DNA of 64,000 bases. Origin: Undibacterium pigrum. GTDB lineage: Bacteria > Pseudomonadota > Gammaproteobacteria > Burkholderiales > Burkholderiaceae_D. The notes below the pieces were generated by a model that saw nothing but the letters and a program-made list of their open reading frames with translations, was not told the DNA's origin and did no database searches. A program made the position numbers and the translations under genes. Position 1 is the first letter of the stretch. Each line of letters begins with the position of its first letter. Location: NCBI RefSeq assembly GCF_003201815.1, contig NZ_QJKB01000002.1, positions 434,001-498,000 on the forward strand, given 5' to 3'. Positions 42,360 through 51,684 of this stretch are shown here, one piece after another.

Positions 42360-43597
42360 ATGTGTAGTTTTGATCTATTCGCCTCAATGACTTTGCCCAC
42401 CGCCGTCAATGTCTTTTTCGAGATAGGTAAATCTCGCGCAGTATTCTTGAAATCAGAACCAGTAATTAACCCCAGCATCTCATCAATAATATTCTGCGCT
42501 TCTTTTTCTTTTATCCCACCGTCTTGCGCAACTTTCAGGATGTGTGTACGCGTTGGTGCTTTGCCTTCGCCAGCGATATCCATGAAATGCTCACCTCTAC
42601 AGCCAGTGCAATAAGTCAGGTCATAAGGTGGGGCGAGTTCCCATTCATTATTTTTGTTAAGCAGGTAGGAAAGGTTTTTTGCATGGTCATCCCGATTGTT
42701 CATCAAGACGTTGAAGACACAACGCTGTAATGCTTTTTTTAGTTCTCTTGCATCCCGCGTCAGTCTGCGGGTTGCGCGCATGAAATCGCTATAGCCCAGG
42801 GCGGGTATCTGGAAATTGACATGCATCATGCCTGCCAGTGAATGAACGTGGACACGCTGCTCATTATTGCGGTCAAAACGCTTTGCACCGAATGCTGTCA
42901 TGCCGTCTGGCAATTCAAAGAATTGTGTATCACCCATGCCCAGGCCGCATTTGCGTGCCAGTCGGGCATATAGTTCTTCCAGGGCACAGCTATCGCTGGC
43001 ATCTTCTTTCGCTGGGAACTTGATGAGCCAGGCCTCTGCATCTGGCATGTATTCAGTGCTCATCTGACTCGTTGCAGGCTTGTAGTAAACCACGGCCTTG
43101 GGCCGTGCACCGCCGGGTGAACCGCCTGCCTTGGCCAGTTCATCGAGGACCTCGTGACTATCGTCTGCTTGTACTGCCCGCACTTCCTTTGCGAGTTCGA
43201 TTAATGCAAGGTCTGTGATTGCCAAGTCGCTTTCGCTGGCGGGTTCATAGGTCAAAGCGCCCATGGTGTTTTCACCAAGGTAGGCGAGTCTGTCCAATAC
43301 TGAGACAGTGTCAGTATTGATACCCTTCGCCTTCATGCGGCGGTTCATCAGGTGGAAACCCCAACTATCCGGCAAAGAGTCGTAGATTAATCCTGGCACA
43401 CGGGTGATGGTCAGATAATCTGTTTGTTTGTCCGGGTAGGCAGATGGCCGTAGTGGCAGGCGTATAGGGGATAGTTCCAGCCCACGTGCGAGTGCTTCAG
43501 GCGAATACTGGAACAAGATGTCGCTGCCATCGTCGGCCAGTGTCCCCAGCCAAAGGGATTCACCATGTGCCTTGTAATTAACCTTGAGCTCTTTCAT
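42356..43597 (-). CDS. hipA: HipA-family serine/threonine kinase toxin
   Basis: Type II toxin of 413 aa. It has the HipA N-terminal segment (LGTLADDGSDILFQYSPE, then SLPDSWGFHLMNRRM), a Gly-rich loop region GGSPGGARPKAV, and the kinase catalytic loop NNRDDHAKNLSYLL with DLTYC metal-binding residues. HipA of E. coli phosphorylates glutamyl-tRNA synthetase; whether this member has the same target is unknown. The start overlaps the antitoxin stop by four bases. It is of full family length and intact. Confidence 0.93.
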   Translation of the reverse strand: MKELKVNYKAHGESLWLGTLADDGSDILFQYSPEALARGLELSPIRLPLRPSAYPDKQTDYLTITRVPGLIYDSLPDSWGFHLMNRRMKAKGINTDTVSVLDRLAYLGENTMGALTYEPASESDLAITDLALIELAKEVRAVQADDSHEVLDELAKAGGSPGGARPKAVVYYKPATSQMSTEYMPDAEAWLIKFPAKEDASDSCALEELYARLARKCGLGMGDTQFFELPDGMTAFGAKRFDRNNEQRVHVHSLAGMMHVNFQIPALGYSDFMRATRRLTRDARELKKALQRCVFNVLMNNRDDHAKNLSYLLNKNNEWELAPPYDLTYCTGCRGEHFMDIAGEGKAPTRTHILKVAQDGGIKEKEAQNIIDEMLGLITGSDFKNTARDLPISKKTLTAVGKVIEANRSKLHI

Positions 43598-43911
43598 GAC
43601 GGGCTCTTGGATTTACGGTAAGCCCGCTGCCTGGCTTGTACGGCAGACTTTGCCCGCATATCTTCTATGGAATTAGTTTGCGATGCCAGAACTGTCTGCA
43701 AATCTGGTGTGGCATTCAGTGACTCAAGTATGCGAACAAAGTTACTCAAGGTACATTTACCCGTACGTTCAAAGCTGCTGACAGTTTGCGCCGAGATACC
43801 TGTACGTTGCGCCAACTCTTCTACGCTGATGTTCAACATTAAGCGACGCTCACGCGTTCTTTCGCCGAGTGTCTGGCAAATTTCATCAGGTAAAAGCAGG
43901 GAGAAATCCAT
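43594..43911 (-). CDS. hipB: HipB-like Xre-family antitoxin
   Basis: Helix-turn-helix antitoxin of 105 aa preceding hipA with a 4-base overlap. The HTH is at residues about 14-70 (LGERTRERRLMLNISVEELAQRTGISAQTVSSFERTG). The C-terminal tail is basic (ARQRAYRKSKSP). As in other HipBA units it should repress its own operon; a perfect 15-base palindrome lies 20 bases upstream of the start and is the likely operator. Confidence 0.92.
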   Translation of the reverse strand: MDFSLLLPDEICQTLGERTRERRLMLNISVEELAQRTGISAQTVSSFERTGKCTLSNFVRILESLNATPDLQTVLASQTNSIEDMRAKSAVQARQRAYRKSKSPS

Positions 43912-43930
43912 TGGTTTTATATAGATTAAG

Positions 43931-43945
43931 GTTAGATAATCTAAC
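43931..43945 (-). promoter_or_regulatory. Probable HipB operator
   Basis: GTTAGATAATCTAAC, a perfect 7-bp-arm palindrome centred on one base, 20 bases upstream of hipB. Autoregulation by HipB through such palindromes is known in the family. Confidence 0.7.
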
Positions 43946-44029
43946 TTTCCAATAGAATTATACTGGTTATGGTATGAGACCAGGCCTATTTTTTAAGCAA
44001 ATTCTTCTCAAATTGTTGCCTTATGATTA

Positions 44030-44061
44030 AGCCTCATCCTCGCTATTGCAAGGATGAGGCT
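44030..44061 (-). terminator. Hairpin after the MFS gene
   Basis: A perfect 11-bp stem (44030-44040 with 44051-44061) downstream of the MFS stop at 44089. The minus-strand T-tract is weak (TTAATCAT), so it may attenuate rather than fully terminate. Confidence 0.6.
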
Positions 44062-44088
44062 ATCGTAGCATGAGAATCAGGCGTTATC

Positions 44089-45447
44089 TCACCCTGCCTG
44101 ATCCACCCTTTCCAGATGTCCTGCACCAGCCCTCCAGCTCCTCAACTTATGCCCCTTCACCGCATAAAAGAAAATCATCAGATAGCAGGGCAGCATGACC
44201 CAGTAGGCGGTTTGGGGGTTGCCTGTGTCGGAGAATTTTCCGTATAACATGGGTAGCAGTGCGCCGCCGGCGATGCCCATGATGAGCAGGGCGGAACCGG
44301 CTGCGGTGTATTTGCCCAGGCCTTGCAGGGCCAGTGGCCAGATGGAGGGCCAGACCAGGGCGTTGGCCAGGCCGAGCATGGCGAGGAAGAAAACCGTGTT
44401 GGGTACGACGGGCACGCCTGCCCAGCCGACCAGGGCCTGAGCAATGCCGGTATCGGTGGCTGAGCTGGTGGCGACGCCGATGGTGAACAGCAGGCCGCTG
44501 ATGGCGGAGAACAGCAGGGCGGTTTTTTGTGTCATCAGTTTGGGGATGGTGGTGGCACCAAGCAGGTAACCCAGCACCATGAAACCCATGGTGTAGGACG
44601 TCAGCACGGCATAGTTGCTGACACCCAGGTTGCGGCCATACAGACCTATGGTGTCACCGGCGATGACTTCCACGCCTACGTAGGCGAACAGTGACAGTGC
44701 GCCCAGCACCAGTTGCGGGTATTGCAGCACGCCCCATCTGGTGACTTCTGGCTGGTTCTTTTCTTCTTCTGCCCGCAATTCTGGCAGCGAAGAAAAATGC
44801 ACTATGCCCATCACCAGCAGCAAGCCGCCTGCCATGATGGCATAGGGGTAGACCAGGCGTGATGACAGTTCAGAGCGCAAGGCAAGGCGGCCAGCATGAT
44901 CCAGTGCGGCCAGTGCCGTATCAGAATATTGCTCTATGCCGGACAGAATCAGGGCAGAAAACACCAGTGGCACGACGATGCCAGCACCCTTGTTGAACAG
45001 GCCCATGATACTGATGCGCATGGCGGCACTCTCGCGTGAACCTATGCAAACGATATAGGGGTTGATGGCGGTCTGCATCAGGGTCATGCCAGTGGCCAGC
45101 GTGAACAGGGCCAGCAGGAACAAGCCGTAATAGCTGGACTTTGCTGCGGGAATAAACAGCACGGCTCCCACGGCCATGATGCCCAGGCCCAGTGTCATGC
45201 CGTTCTTGTAACCGGTACGGCTGAGTATCGCTGCCGAGGGCAGGGCCATGACGGTGTAGGCAATGTAAAACGCAAACGTCACCCACAGCGCCTGGAAGTT
45301 ATTGAGGTCGCAGACTATTTTGAGGAAAGGGATAAGCGAGCCATTGAGCCAGGTGGCAAAGCCCAGGATAAAAAACAGCAGGCTGATAAAGAACATGGCA
45401 ATGACCACGTCCTTGCCTGATCCTGCAGGTTGATCATTGTTATTCAT
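44089..45447 (-). CDS. FucP/GluP-type MFS sugar permease
   Basis: Inner-membrane major-facilitator permease of 452 aa with about twelve hydrophobic helices. The N-terminal FFILGFATWLNGSLIPFLK and the NPYIVCIGSRESAAMRIS region are characteristic of the fucose/glucose/galactose:H+ symporter group, which also includes NagP. The ATG at 45447 is preferred to 45459 for ribosome-site spacing. It follows a TonB-dependent receptor on the same strand, with a terminator at 45518-45552 between, so the two are co-regulated rather than strictly co-transcribed. Substrate is a monosaccharide by inference. Confidence 0.88.
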   Translation of the reverse strand: MNNNDQPAGSGKDVVIAMFFISLLFFILGFATWLNGSLIPFLKIVCDLNNFQALWVTFAFYIAYTVMALPSAAILSRTGYKNGMTLGLGIMAVGAVLFIPAAKSSYYGLFLLALFTLATGMTLMQTAINPYIVCIGSRESAAMRISIMGLFNKGAGIVVPLVFSALILSGIEQYSDTALAALDHAGRLALRSELSSRLVYPYAIMAGGLLLVMGIVHFSSLPELRAEEEKNQPEVTRWGVLQYPQLVLGALSLFAYVGVEVIAGDTIGLYGRNLGVSNYAVLTSYTMGFMVLGYLLGATTIPKLMTQKTALLFSAISGLLFTIGVATSSATDTGIAQALVGWAGVPVVPNTVFFLAMLGLANALVWPSIWPLALQGLGKYTAAGSALLIMGIAGGALLPMLYGKFSDTGNPQTAYWVMLPCYLMIFFYAVKGHKLRSWRAGAGHLERVDQAG

Positions 45448-45517
45448 GAGGTATTCCAAAGATATGTAAGATGGTCATACTGGTGCAGAGGGACGATGAA
45501 GCCCCTGCTGACTGAGC

Positions 45518-45552
45518 AAAAAAGCCTCCCCTGCTGCTTGTATGGGGAGGCT
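45518..45552 (-). terminator. Intrinsic terminator of the TonB-dependent receptor gene
   Basis: A 9-bp perfect stem (45523-45531 with 45544-45552) followed on the minus strand by six T. It lies about 50 bases past the receptor stop. Confidence 0.85.
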
Positions 45553-45604
45553 CTTACAGCACTCTATACGATGATCCCTATGCTGCAGATCACCTTGGTA
45601 CAGA

Positions 45605-48211
45605 TCAGAACTTTGCTCTGACACCTACGCTGTAACGTGCACCGTTTTCATACACGCCGACGGGCAAACCGTCGGTAGTATTGGTGCGTATTACCGAGTT
45701 GGTCAGGTTGACGGCTGTGGCAAACAGGCTGATCTTTGGTGTGATATCCCAGTTGGCCGTGGCATCCCACTGTCCATAGGCGCTGGTGACATCCTGGCCA
45801 CCTTCATCCAGGCCGCCATAAGACTTTGAACGGTAGTTATATGACAGGCGTACGCTGAAGCCATTTTTTTCATAATAGCCGCTGGCATTCAACTGGTTGC
45901 GTGAGTTGCCGATAACATTCAGTTTTTGACCACCAGCGATGGAGCCTGCCTTGGCATCAGTGAAAGTGTAGTTCACGATGGCACCGAAGCCATTACCAAA
46001 TGCCTGTTGCCATTGCAGTTCCAGACCATTGATGACGGCACCGTTGTCGGCATTATGCGGACGTGTTACCGGACGCGTGACACCGCCTACATTTTCTTGC
46101 GCAGTCGAGGTGTAGATGAAGGTATCCAGGCGTTTGGTGAACAGCGTGGCAGACAACATCGAGGCATCAGCAAAATACCATTCTGCACCTATCTCTGCCT
46201 GATCAGCATGGTAGGGTTTCAGCAAAGGGTTACCGGCAGTTGCTGCATTGGTCGTGCCGCTGACTTCGGTACTGGCACTGAGGTCGCTGTAAGTGTTGCG
46301 TGCCATGACGCGGGCGATGGCGCCACGCAGTATCAGGTCTTTACGTAAGTCATACACCACGTTCAGGCTGGGCAATACATCGTTATAAGTACGTGTCGTG
46401 CTACTGATGACATAGTTGCCCTTGCCTGTCAGGTCTTGATAAGCTTCAGAAGTTTGCTCGGTCTTGACCAGACGCACACCAAAATCACCACGCCATTTGT
46501 CGATGGCATAGTCAGCCTTGATATAAGCTGCGGTAATCTTCTCTTGTATCTTGTAGTACTCGCCTTTGGCTTCGTTATAAACCATGCCCTTGTCATACAT
46601 GGCAAAGCCCTTGCTGGCGGCCAGTGCATCATTCACCCAAGCATACTGGGTCAGGGAGCCGCCAGTTGCAGCGGCCTGGCTCAACAGTGGCGATGGACCA
46701 GTCGATAAATCAGCCAGGCTCAGGGATTCCCAGCCAGTGCTTCCCGGGCCTACCGTGCCTATGGTGCGGTGGTTTTGCACAGTGTTGTCGCGGTACTTCA
46801 GGCCTACTTTGATATCCTTGATGAAGGAGCCAGTCAGATCCCATGTCAGGTCGCCCTGTACATAGTTTTCTTTGCTTTCCATCTTGCGTACCCAGTCACG
46901 TGCATTTTGTAATGTGAGTTTGGTCGGGTCGAGCGGGTTCATGTCGAGGTAAGATACTTCATAAGTATCTGGTGCGATATTCACAGTCGCACGGGTATTG
47001 CCAGTGAACCAGAAATTGCGGTCATGCTTGCTGCCACCTTCGGCAGAAGTACTGCCAGCCTGGCCATGCAGCTTCCAGCCATCGCCTTCATAATTACCTT
47101 CCAGATCCAGTATCTTGGACTTGATATAGGCTTCGCGGTAGATAGGTTCAAAAGAGACGCCAGTCGTCGGGCCGACTGTGCCACCGACGACTGCCTTGGT
47201 GCCGTCAGAGGTCGTGATGAAACGTGGATTGGTGATATTGATGACATTTTGCTTGTTGGCCAGGCCGCCTATTTGCCACAGGTAGTTCTGGTTATTATTA
47301 TCCATGTTCATGTCTGAATTGATGTAATTCAGAGAGATATCGCTGTCACGGTTAGGTTTGATTTGCAGCGTGACATTGCCAGTAGTGCGTTCACGGTCCT
47401 GGCGGAAAATCGCAGAACCACCGCCCCATGACGCATAGGCATTCGGCGTCGCCACATTGTTTTGATCGATGATGGTGTACTTGGTGGAGTCAGTGAAATT
47501 CTCCAGGCCATCACGACGCATGGTGCGCTTTTGTTTGCTCAGGGACAGCAAGAGACCCAGCGTGCCTTCATCATTTTTCCAGTTTACCAGGCCAGATACT
47601 TGCGGATCGGTTTTCTTGGGCAAGTCAGAGTAAGTTGCTTCCAGCGAGAATTGCGCAGTCAGAGGCGTTTTGAATTGCAGGGGTTTGCGTGTCTTGACGT
47701 TGACCAGGCCACCGATACTGCCTTCATCCAGATCTGCCGACGGGCTTTTGTAAACATCAAGACTGCCGACCAGTTCAGATGGCAGGATGTCATAGTTGAA
47801 GCCGCGACTTTGTGAATCGTTTTTCCACCAGTAGGCAGATGCTACAGACTGCCCATTCAATTGCGTCATGTTCAGGCTTTTGTCGGTGCCGCGTACGAAA
47901 ATGTCACGACCTTCACCCCAGGTGCGGTCGACAGAAATACCAGGCACGCGTTGCAGGGAATCGGCGACGTTCTTATCCGGGAATTTACCCAGGTCTTCTG
48001 AGTTGACGCTGTCAACGATGTTTTGCGAATCGCGTTTGCCAGCCAGGTTTTTTTTCAGGGTATCGCGTATGCCGCGTACTTCTACGACTTGTGAGCCAGG
48101 TGCAGCTTCAGGTGCTTCATCGGCAGCATAAACAACATCAAACGCCGTGGTACTAAGAATGATGGCAATCAATTGCGGTAAGAGTTTTTTCTTGAATACA
48201 GGTGTGTTCAT
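45605..48211 (-). CDS. TonB-dependent outer-membrane receptor (sugar-type)
   Basis: Outer-membrane receptor of 868 aa with a signal peptide ending near DVVYA. The plug begins with VEVRGIRDTLKKNLAGKRDSQNIVDSVNSEDLGKFPDKNVADSLQRVPG, typical of the TonB-dependent receptors linked with carbohydrate uptake in proteobacteria (TIGR01782-like). The C terminus GARYSVGVRAKF ends in Phe, as expected for a 22-strand barrel. Genes for a sugar permease and sugar-binding proteins on either side support uptake of an oligosaccharide or sugar. No TonB/ExbBD genes are local. Confidence 0.92.
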   Translation of the reverse strand: MNTPVFKKKLLPQLIAIILSTTAFDVVYAADEAPEAAPGSQVVEVRGIRDTLKKNLAGKRDSQNIVDSVNSEDLGKFPDKNVADSLQRVPGISVDRTWGEGRDIFVRGTDKSLNMTQLNGQSVASAYWWKNDSQSRGFNYDILPSELVGSLDVYKSPSADLDEGSIGGLVNVKTRKPLQFKTPLTAQFSLEATYSDLPKKTDPQVSGLVNWKNDEGTLGLLLSLSKQKRTMRRDGLENFTDSTKYTIIDQNNVATPNAYASWGGGSAIFRQDRERTTGNVTLQIKPNRDSDISLNYINSDMNMDNNNQNYLWQIGGLANKQNVINITNPRFITTSDGTKAVVGGTVGPTTGVSFEPIYREAYIKSKILDLEGNYEGDGWKLHGQAGSTSAEGGSKHDRNFWFTGNTRATVNIAPDTYEVSYLDMNPLDPTKLTLQNARDWVRKMESKENYVQGDLTWDLTGSFIKDIKVGLKYRDNTVQNHRTIGTVGPGSTGWESLSLADLSTGPSPLLSQAAATGGSLTQYAWVNDALAASKGFAMYDKGMVYNEAKGEYYKIQEKITAAYIKADYAIDKWRGDFGVRLVKTEQTSEAYQDLTGKGNYVISSTTRTYNDVLPSLNVVYDLRKDLILRGAIARVMARNTYSDLSASTEVSGTTNAATAGNPLLKPYHADQAEIGAEWYFADASMLSATLFTKRLDTFIYTSTAQENVGGVTRPVTRPHNADNGAVINGLELQWQQAFGNGFGAIVNYTFTDAKAGSIAGGQKLNVIGNSRNQLNASGYYEKNGFSVRLSYNYRSKSYGGLDEGGQDVTSAYGQWDATANWDITPKISLFATAVNLTNSVIRTNTTDGLPVGVYENGARYSVGVRAKF

Positions 48212-48360
48212 GTACGTCTCCTTCAGTTAGTTTTACTCATTGTTATCACATCTATTTTTTGTACTGCAATTTGACCTCGCCTTTAATTCCAGCCAGCGGG
48301 ATAAAAATCATTCATGGCATCTTATTTTTATTCTTGTTTTTTATTGCGGCATACCGCAGA

Positions 48361-48393
48361 AAAAAAATGCCGACGCCGCGCTAAGCGTCGGCA
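48361..48393 (-). terminator. Intrinsic terminator of the sugar-binding protein gene
   Basis: TGCCGACGC pairs with GCGTCGGCA (48368-48376 with 48385-48393) over an 8-base loop, with a T-run on the minus strand (48361-48367). It follows the family C repeat after the gene at 48581. Confidence 0.8.
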
Positions 48394-48423
48394 AAATAGT
48401 CATACTTCTTGGGGGAGGTATGA

Positions 48424-48583
48424 TCTTAGAACCTGTTTACGATCTTACTGCGCGAGCGTGATCGAGTCTCATGCGCTGCTCAAAATGCTCATGTACTTAG
48501 AGTACATTCCGCTTTTTGCGCTGCGTTTTTGTTACACTGAACCCGCTGACGCACGCTCGCTACAGATCGTAAACACGTTCTTA
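48424..48583. repeat. Family C palindromic repeat, copy 2
   Basis: Same element as 35034-35193 but inverted, bounded by CTTAGAACCTGTTTACGATC and its complement. The shared core includes GCGAGCGTGCGTCAGCGGG on one arm and the TACATGAGCATTTTGAGC stretch. It supplies the TAA stop codon of the gene ending at 48581, as copy 1 does for its neighbour. Confidence 0.87.
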
Positions 48584-49825
48584 GCGCTTGAGCCTGTACA
48601 CACTTGCAAAACTGTTCTGTATCTTTGTTGCTGCTTCCTTGCCTGTCACCGTGCCGTTCAAGAGATCGGCATTCACATTCCATAATTCCTGTTCCATGCT
48701 GGGCTGGCCGCGGTTTAGTATCTGTGCATTGACGCGTATGCTCGATTCACAAGCCGTGCGCCATTCCATCATCTGTTTTCCTATAGGGTCACGTACGGCA
48801 ATCAAGTGATTCGACAATGAAAAAAATCCTGTGACGCGGTTGGTGTACAGGTCAGCAAACTCCTGTGAACCCAGCCATTCGAGAAACTTATAGGCATCTT
48901 CCTTGTTGCGTGATTTTTTATTGATGCCTATACCTATATCCATGTGATCGAGGATGTAGCACTTGTCACCAGCGGCGCGCACAGGCGGTGCAAATACCCC
49001 AAAATCCAGGCCCTGCACCTGATTGAAGTAAGAGATGTCCCAGGAACCAACTGGGTAGACCGCTGCTTTGCCAGCGGCGAACTGATGCTGGCTGTCGCTA
49101 TAGGTTTGCGTGCTGGCTGTACTGGGCAGGTAGGAACCCAGCTTGGCGGCATAATCAAAAGCAGCCACATATTGTGCGTCGGTAAATTTTGCTTTGCCTG
49201 CAATGAGCGCCTTGCGGCCAGTTTCACCATGCCAGTAATTAGGCCCTATGCTGGTGAACAGGGTTTGTGTGGCTTCCCATTTTTCTGCTGTGCCCAGCGC
49301 CAGTGGAATGTAGGTGCCATTCTTCTTTACCGCATCCAGCACGGTCAAAAATTCAGCCTGGGTTTTTGGTGCCTGCAGATTGAGTTTCTTGAAGATTTTT
49401 TTGTTGTACAAAAAACCGTGGATAACAGAAGCCACCGGCATGCAAAAAGTCGTTTTCGCATCATCGGTCTGCCAGGCCAGCAGTGCAGTTGCTTCAAAAT
49501 GCTCCATACCTGCTTTGCCATCCAGTTTTTCGAGATAGCCTTTGTTGTACAAGGATTGCGACACATCAAACGGACGGCACGCTACCAGGTCACCTGCAGT
49601 ACCATTGGCAAAATGGGCTTGCAGGCTGGCGTCATATTCTGTCGGCGTGGTCGGTGCAAAGCGTATATCTATGCCGGGATGGCGTTTGGCAAATGCAGGT
49701 ATCAGGACTGTTTCCCACAAGGCCTTGTCATCGACGCGCCAGCTTTCCAGGATGAGCGTGCCAGCATTGGCAGTGCTCATCATGGCGGTGATGCATAACA
49801 TGGCGATTTTGGGGATGCGGTTCAA
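48581..49825 (-). CDS. Periplasmic sugar-binding protein (ABC family 1), no adjacent permease
   Basis: Solute-binding protein of 414 aa. The TTG at 49825 is chosen because AGGA sits six bases upstream and a good signal peptide follows (NRIPKIAMLCITAMMSTANA). The mature part has family-1 features: LILESWRVDDKALWETVLIPAFAKRHPGI, YNKKIFKKLNL, and GSWDISYFNQVQG. No permease or ATPase gene is in the window. It may feed permeases encoded elsewhere or present sugar to a sensor kinase. The stop codon lies in a family C repeat. Confidence 0.85.
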   Translation of the reverse strand: MNRIPKIAMLCITAMMSTANAGTLILESWRVDDKALWETVLIPAFAKRHPGIDIRFAPTTPTEYDASLQAHFANGTAGDLVACRPFDVSQSLYNKGYLEKLDGKAGMEHFEATALLAWQTDDAKTTFCMPVASVIHGFLYNKKIFKKLNLQAPKTQAEFLTVLDAVKKNGTYIPLALGTAEKWEATQTLFTSIGPNYWHGETGRKALIAGKAKFTDAQYVAAFDYAAKLGSYLPSTASTQTYSDSQHQFAAGKAAVYPVGSWDISYFNQVQGLDFGVFAPPVRAAGDKCYILDHMDIGIGINKKSRNKEDAYKFLEWLGSQEFADLYTNRVTGFFSLSNHLIAVRDPIGKQMMEWRTACESSIRVNAQILNRGQPSMEQELWNVNADLLNGTVTGKEAATKIQNSFASVYRLKR

Positions 49826-49861
49826 AAGAGATCCTGTCAAGAATATTTTCAAGCTCAACAA

Positions 49862-50217
49862 ATCGGTATAAATAAATTACTTGAAACTGATACTAGCAAT
49901 GCGATGAATGTAATGCCACTTGCATATCTGTTTAGTGCGTCTTTTTATAAGTGATTGATTTATTGAGGGTTTGTGCAAACTGGTCAGGTGAACAGCTTAC
50001 AAATCCTTACCCGGTTCTGGCGCTGGTATTGCTGTTTGCTAGGGTGTGGATGATTTACAGATGTGCGAATTCCCAAGCTGACAAAACTTAACTTAAGAAT
50101 TCCTTACAAAACTTTACAAAAGTCTGGATTCGGGTGTTGTGATTCGCGCAGAGGCTTGTCAGCTTGTGCGTGCGCGACAAGCTGAAACGAGAAAGCATAG
50201 ACGTGGGAAATGCCCGT
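49862..50217. other. Intergenic region between sensor kinase and sugar-binding protein genes
   Basis: About 350 bases with no coding signal. It should contain the promoter of the binding-protein gene at 48581. Two AACTTAA/CTTTACAAAA-like AT-rich tracts occur near 50090-50120. I found no clear operator by eye. Confidence 0.45.
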
Positions 50218-51684
50218 TCAGGCAGTGTTTTCCTTGGGCAGGTTGATGATGGCCTTCAAGCCGCCTTCAGCATGGTTTTCCAGTACCAGCTTGCCGCCGT
50301 GAGCTTCGATGACGCTGCGGGCTATGCCCAGGCCCAGACCCATACCGCTTTCATTCTGGCTGCGGCCATGTACCAAGCGCACATAGGGATCAAACAAACT
50401 TGGCAGGGCATCTTCCGGCACGCCAGGGCCGTGGTCGCGCACTTCTATGATGACGCTATCCGCAGCAGCGTGTACGCTGATTTCAGCACGTTCACCATAG
50501 TAGAGGGCATTGTCGAGCAGATTACCTATTGCACGTTTCAGTGCCAGTGGCTTGCCATGCACAGTCAGGCCTGAATCTGCGTATGCCACATTATGTTTGG
50601 CCAGATGGGCACTGCGTACCAGTCTGCGTATCAGCGGGTCCAGCCTGACTTCAGTAGGGTTTTCATGGATGTCGCTATCCTTCACGCATTGCAGAGCGCC
50701 CTTGACCATCATGTCAAGGTCATCCAGGTCTTCTTCAAATTCACCACGCAAGACATCATCGTCTAGTAGCTCTGAACGCAGCTTGAGACGCGTGATAGGC
50801 GTGCGCAGGTCGTGCGAGATAGAGATGAACAGGCGTTCACGGTCTTCGATATAGCTTTGTATGCGCTGGCGCATGGCACTGAAGGCGCGGGCGGTATTGA
50901 TGAATTCCTTGCTGCCTGTCTCAGGCAAGTCTGGCACCTGCTCACCCTTGCCAAAGGCTGCAGCCGCATCTGACAAGGCCGCCAGTGGCCGCGTGATCCA
51001 GCGTACCACCATGATGGAGAGCAGCAATACCGCCGCCAGTGACAGACCCTGCAAGACCAGGCGGTCAAAGGACAGAGGATCATTGCCCTTCAAAAAATAA
51101 GGATTGGGCATCAGGGCAGCCAGGTATAACCAGTTGCCTGGTTCCAGCTCGGTCTGTATCACCAGCACTGGTGCGGGTTCAGGCTTGATCAGCAGGATAT
51201 GCTGCACCCAGCTCTCGGGCAGGTCGGTGATGCGGGTGCCTTCGACAGAGGTTGTCAGTTGATCCGGCCACGCAAAGGCCAGCTTGAATTCAGGGTATTG
51301 CGGCAAGTCAGTCTTGAGGGTATTGCCAACCTTGCCCAGCACCGCATGCACCAGTGCTTGCGATTCTATTTCTGTGATGGGGACATAGGCATTGTTCGCC
51401 TGCACAAAAAAACGCGTTCCACCCATCTCACGGAATTGCTGTATCAACACGGTACGGTAATTAGGTGGCAGGCTGCGAAAGAATCGTATCGCGCTTGATG
51501 CACTGTGCGCCAGGTATTGTGCAGCCGTGGTGGCTTCTATCTCAGCCTTGGCGCGTTGCTGGGTGGTCCAGATGGCGCTGCCCACGAGTTGTGTCAGCAA
51601 CACACCGCACACCATGACCAGCGACAAACGGCCCAGCAGCGATTGCGGCAACCAGCGCCTCAGCACGATGGCCGCTTCAGGCAC
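50218..51684 (-). CDS. EnvZ/GtrS-like sensor histidine kinase
   Basis: Membrane kinase of 488 aa. A first transmembrane helix near residues 18-38, a periplasmic sensor region to about 190, a second helix (LVLQGLSLAAVLLLSIMVV), HAMP (RWITRPLAALSDAAAAF), HisKA with phospho-acceptor His in SISHDLRTPITRLK, and HATPase_c (N-box NLLDNALYY, G-box GMGLGLGI). Start overlaps the regulator stop by eight bases. With the upstream glucose-type binding protein, the operon resembles the GltR/GtrS glucose or ketogluconate sensing unit of Pseudomonas, which is an inference. Confidence 0.9.
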   Translation of the reverse strand: MPEAAIVLRRWLPQSLLGRLSLVMVCGVLLTQLVGSAIWTTQQRAKAEIEATTAAQYLAHSASSAIRFFRSLPPNYRTVLIQQFREMGGTRFFVQANNAYVPITEIESQALVHAVLGKVGNTLKTDLPQYPEFKLAFAWPDQLTTSVEGTRITDLPESWVQHILLIKPEPAPVLVIQTELEPGNWLYLAALMPNPYFLKGNDPLSFDRLVLQGLSLAAVLLLSIMVVRWITRPLAALSDAAAAFGKGEQVPDLPETGSKEFINTARAFSAMRQRIQSYIEDRERLFISISHDLRTPITRLKLRSELLDDDVLRGEFEEDLDDLDMMVKGALQCVKDSDIHENPTEVRLDPLIRRLVRSAHLAKHNVAYADSGLTVHGKPLALKRAIGNLLDNALYYGERAEISVHAAADSVIIEVRDHGPGVPEDALPSLFDPYVRLVHGRSQNESGMGLGLGIARSVIEAHGGKLVLENHAEGGLKAIINLPKENTA

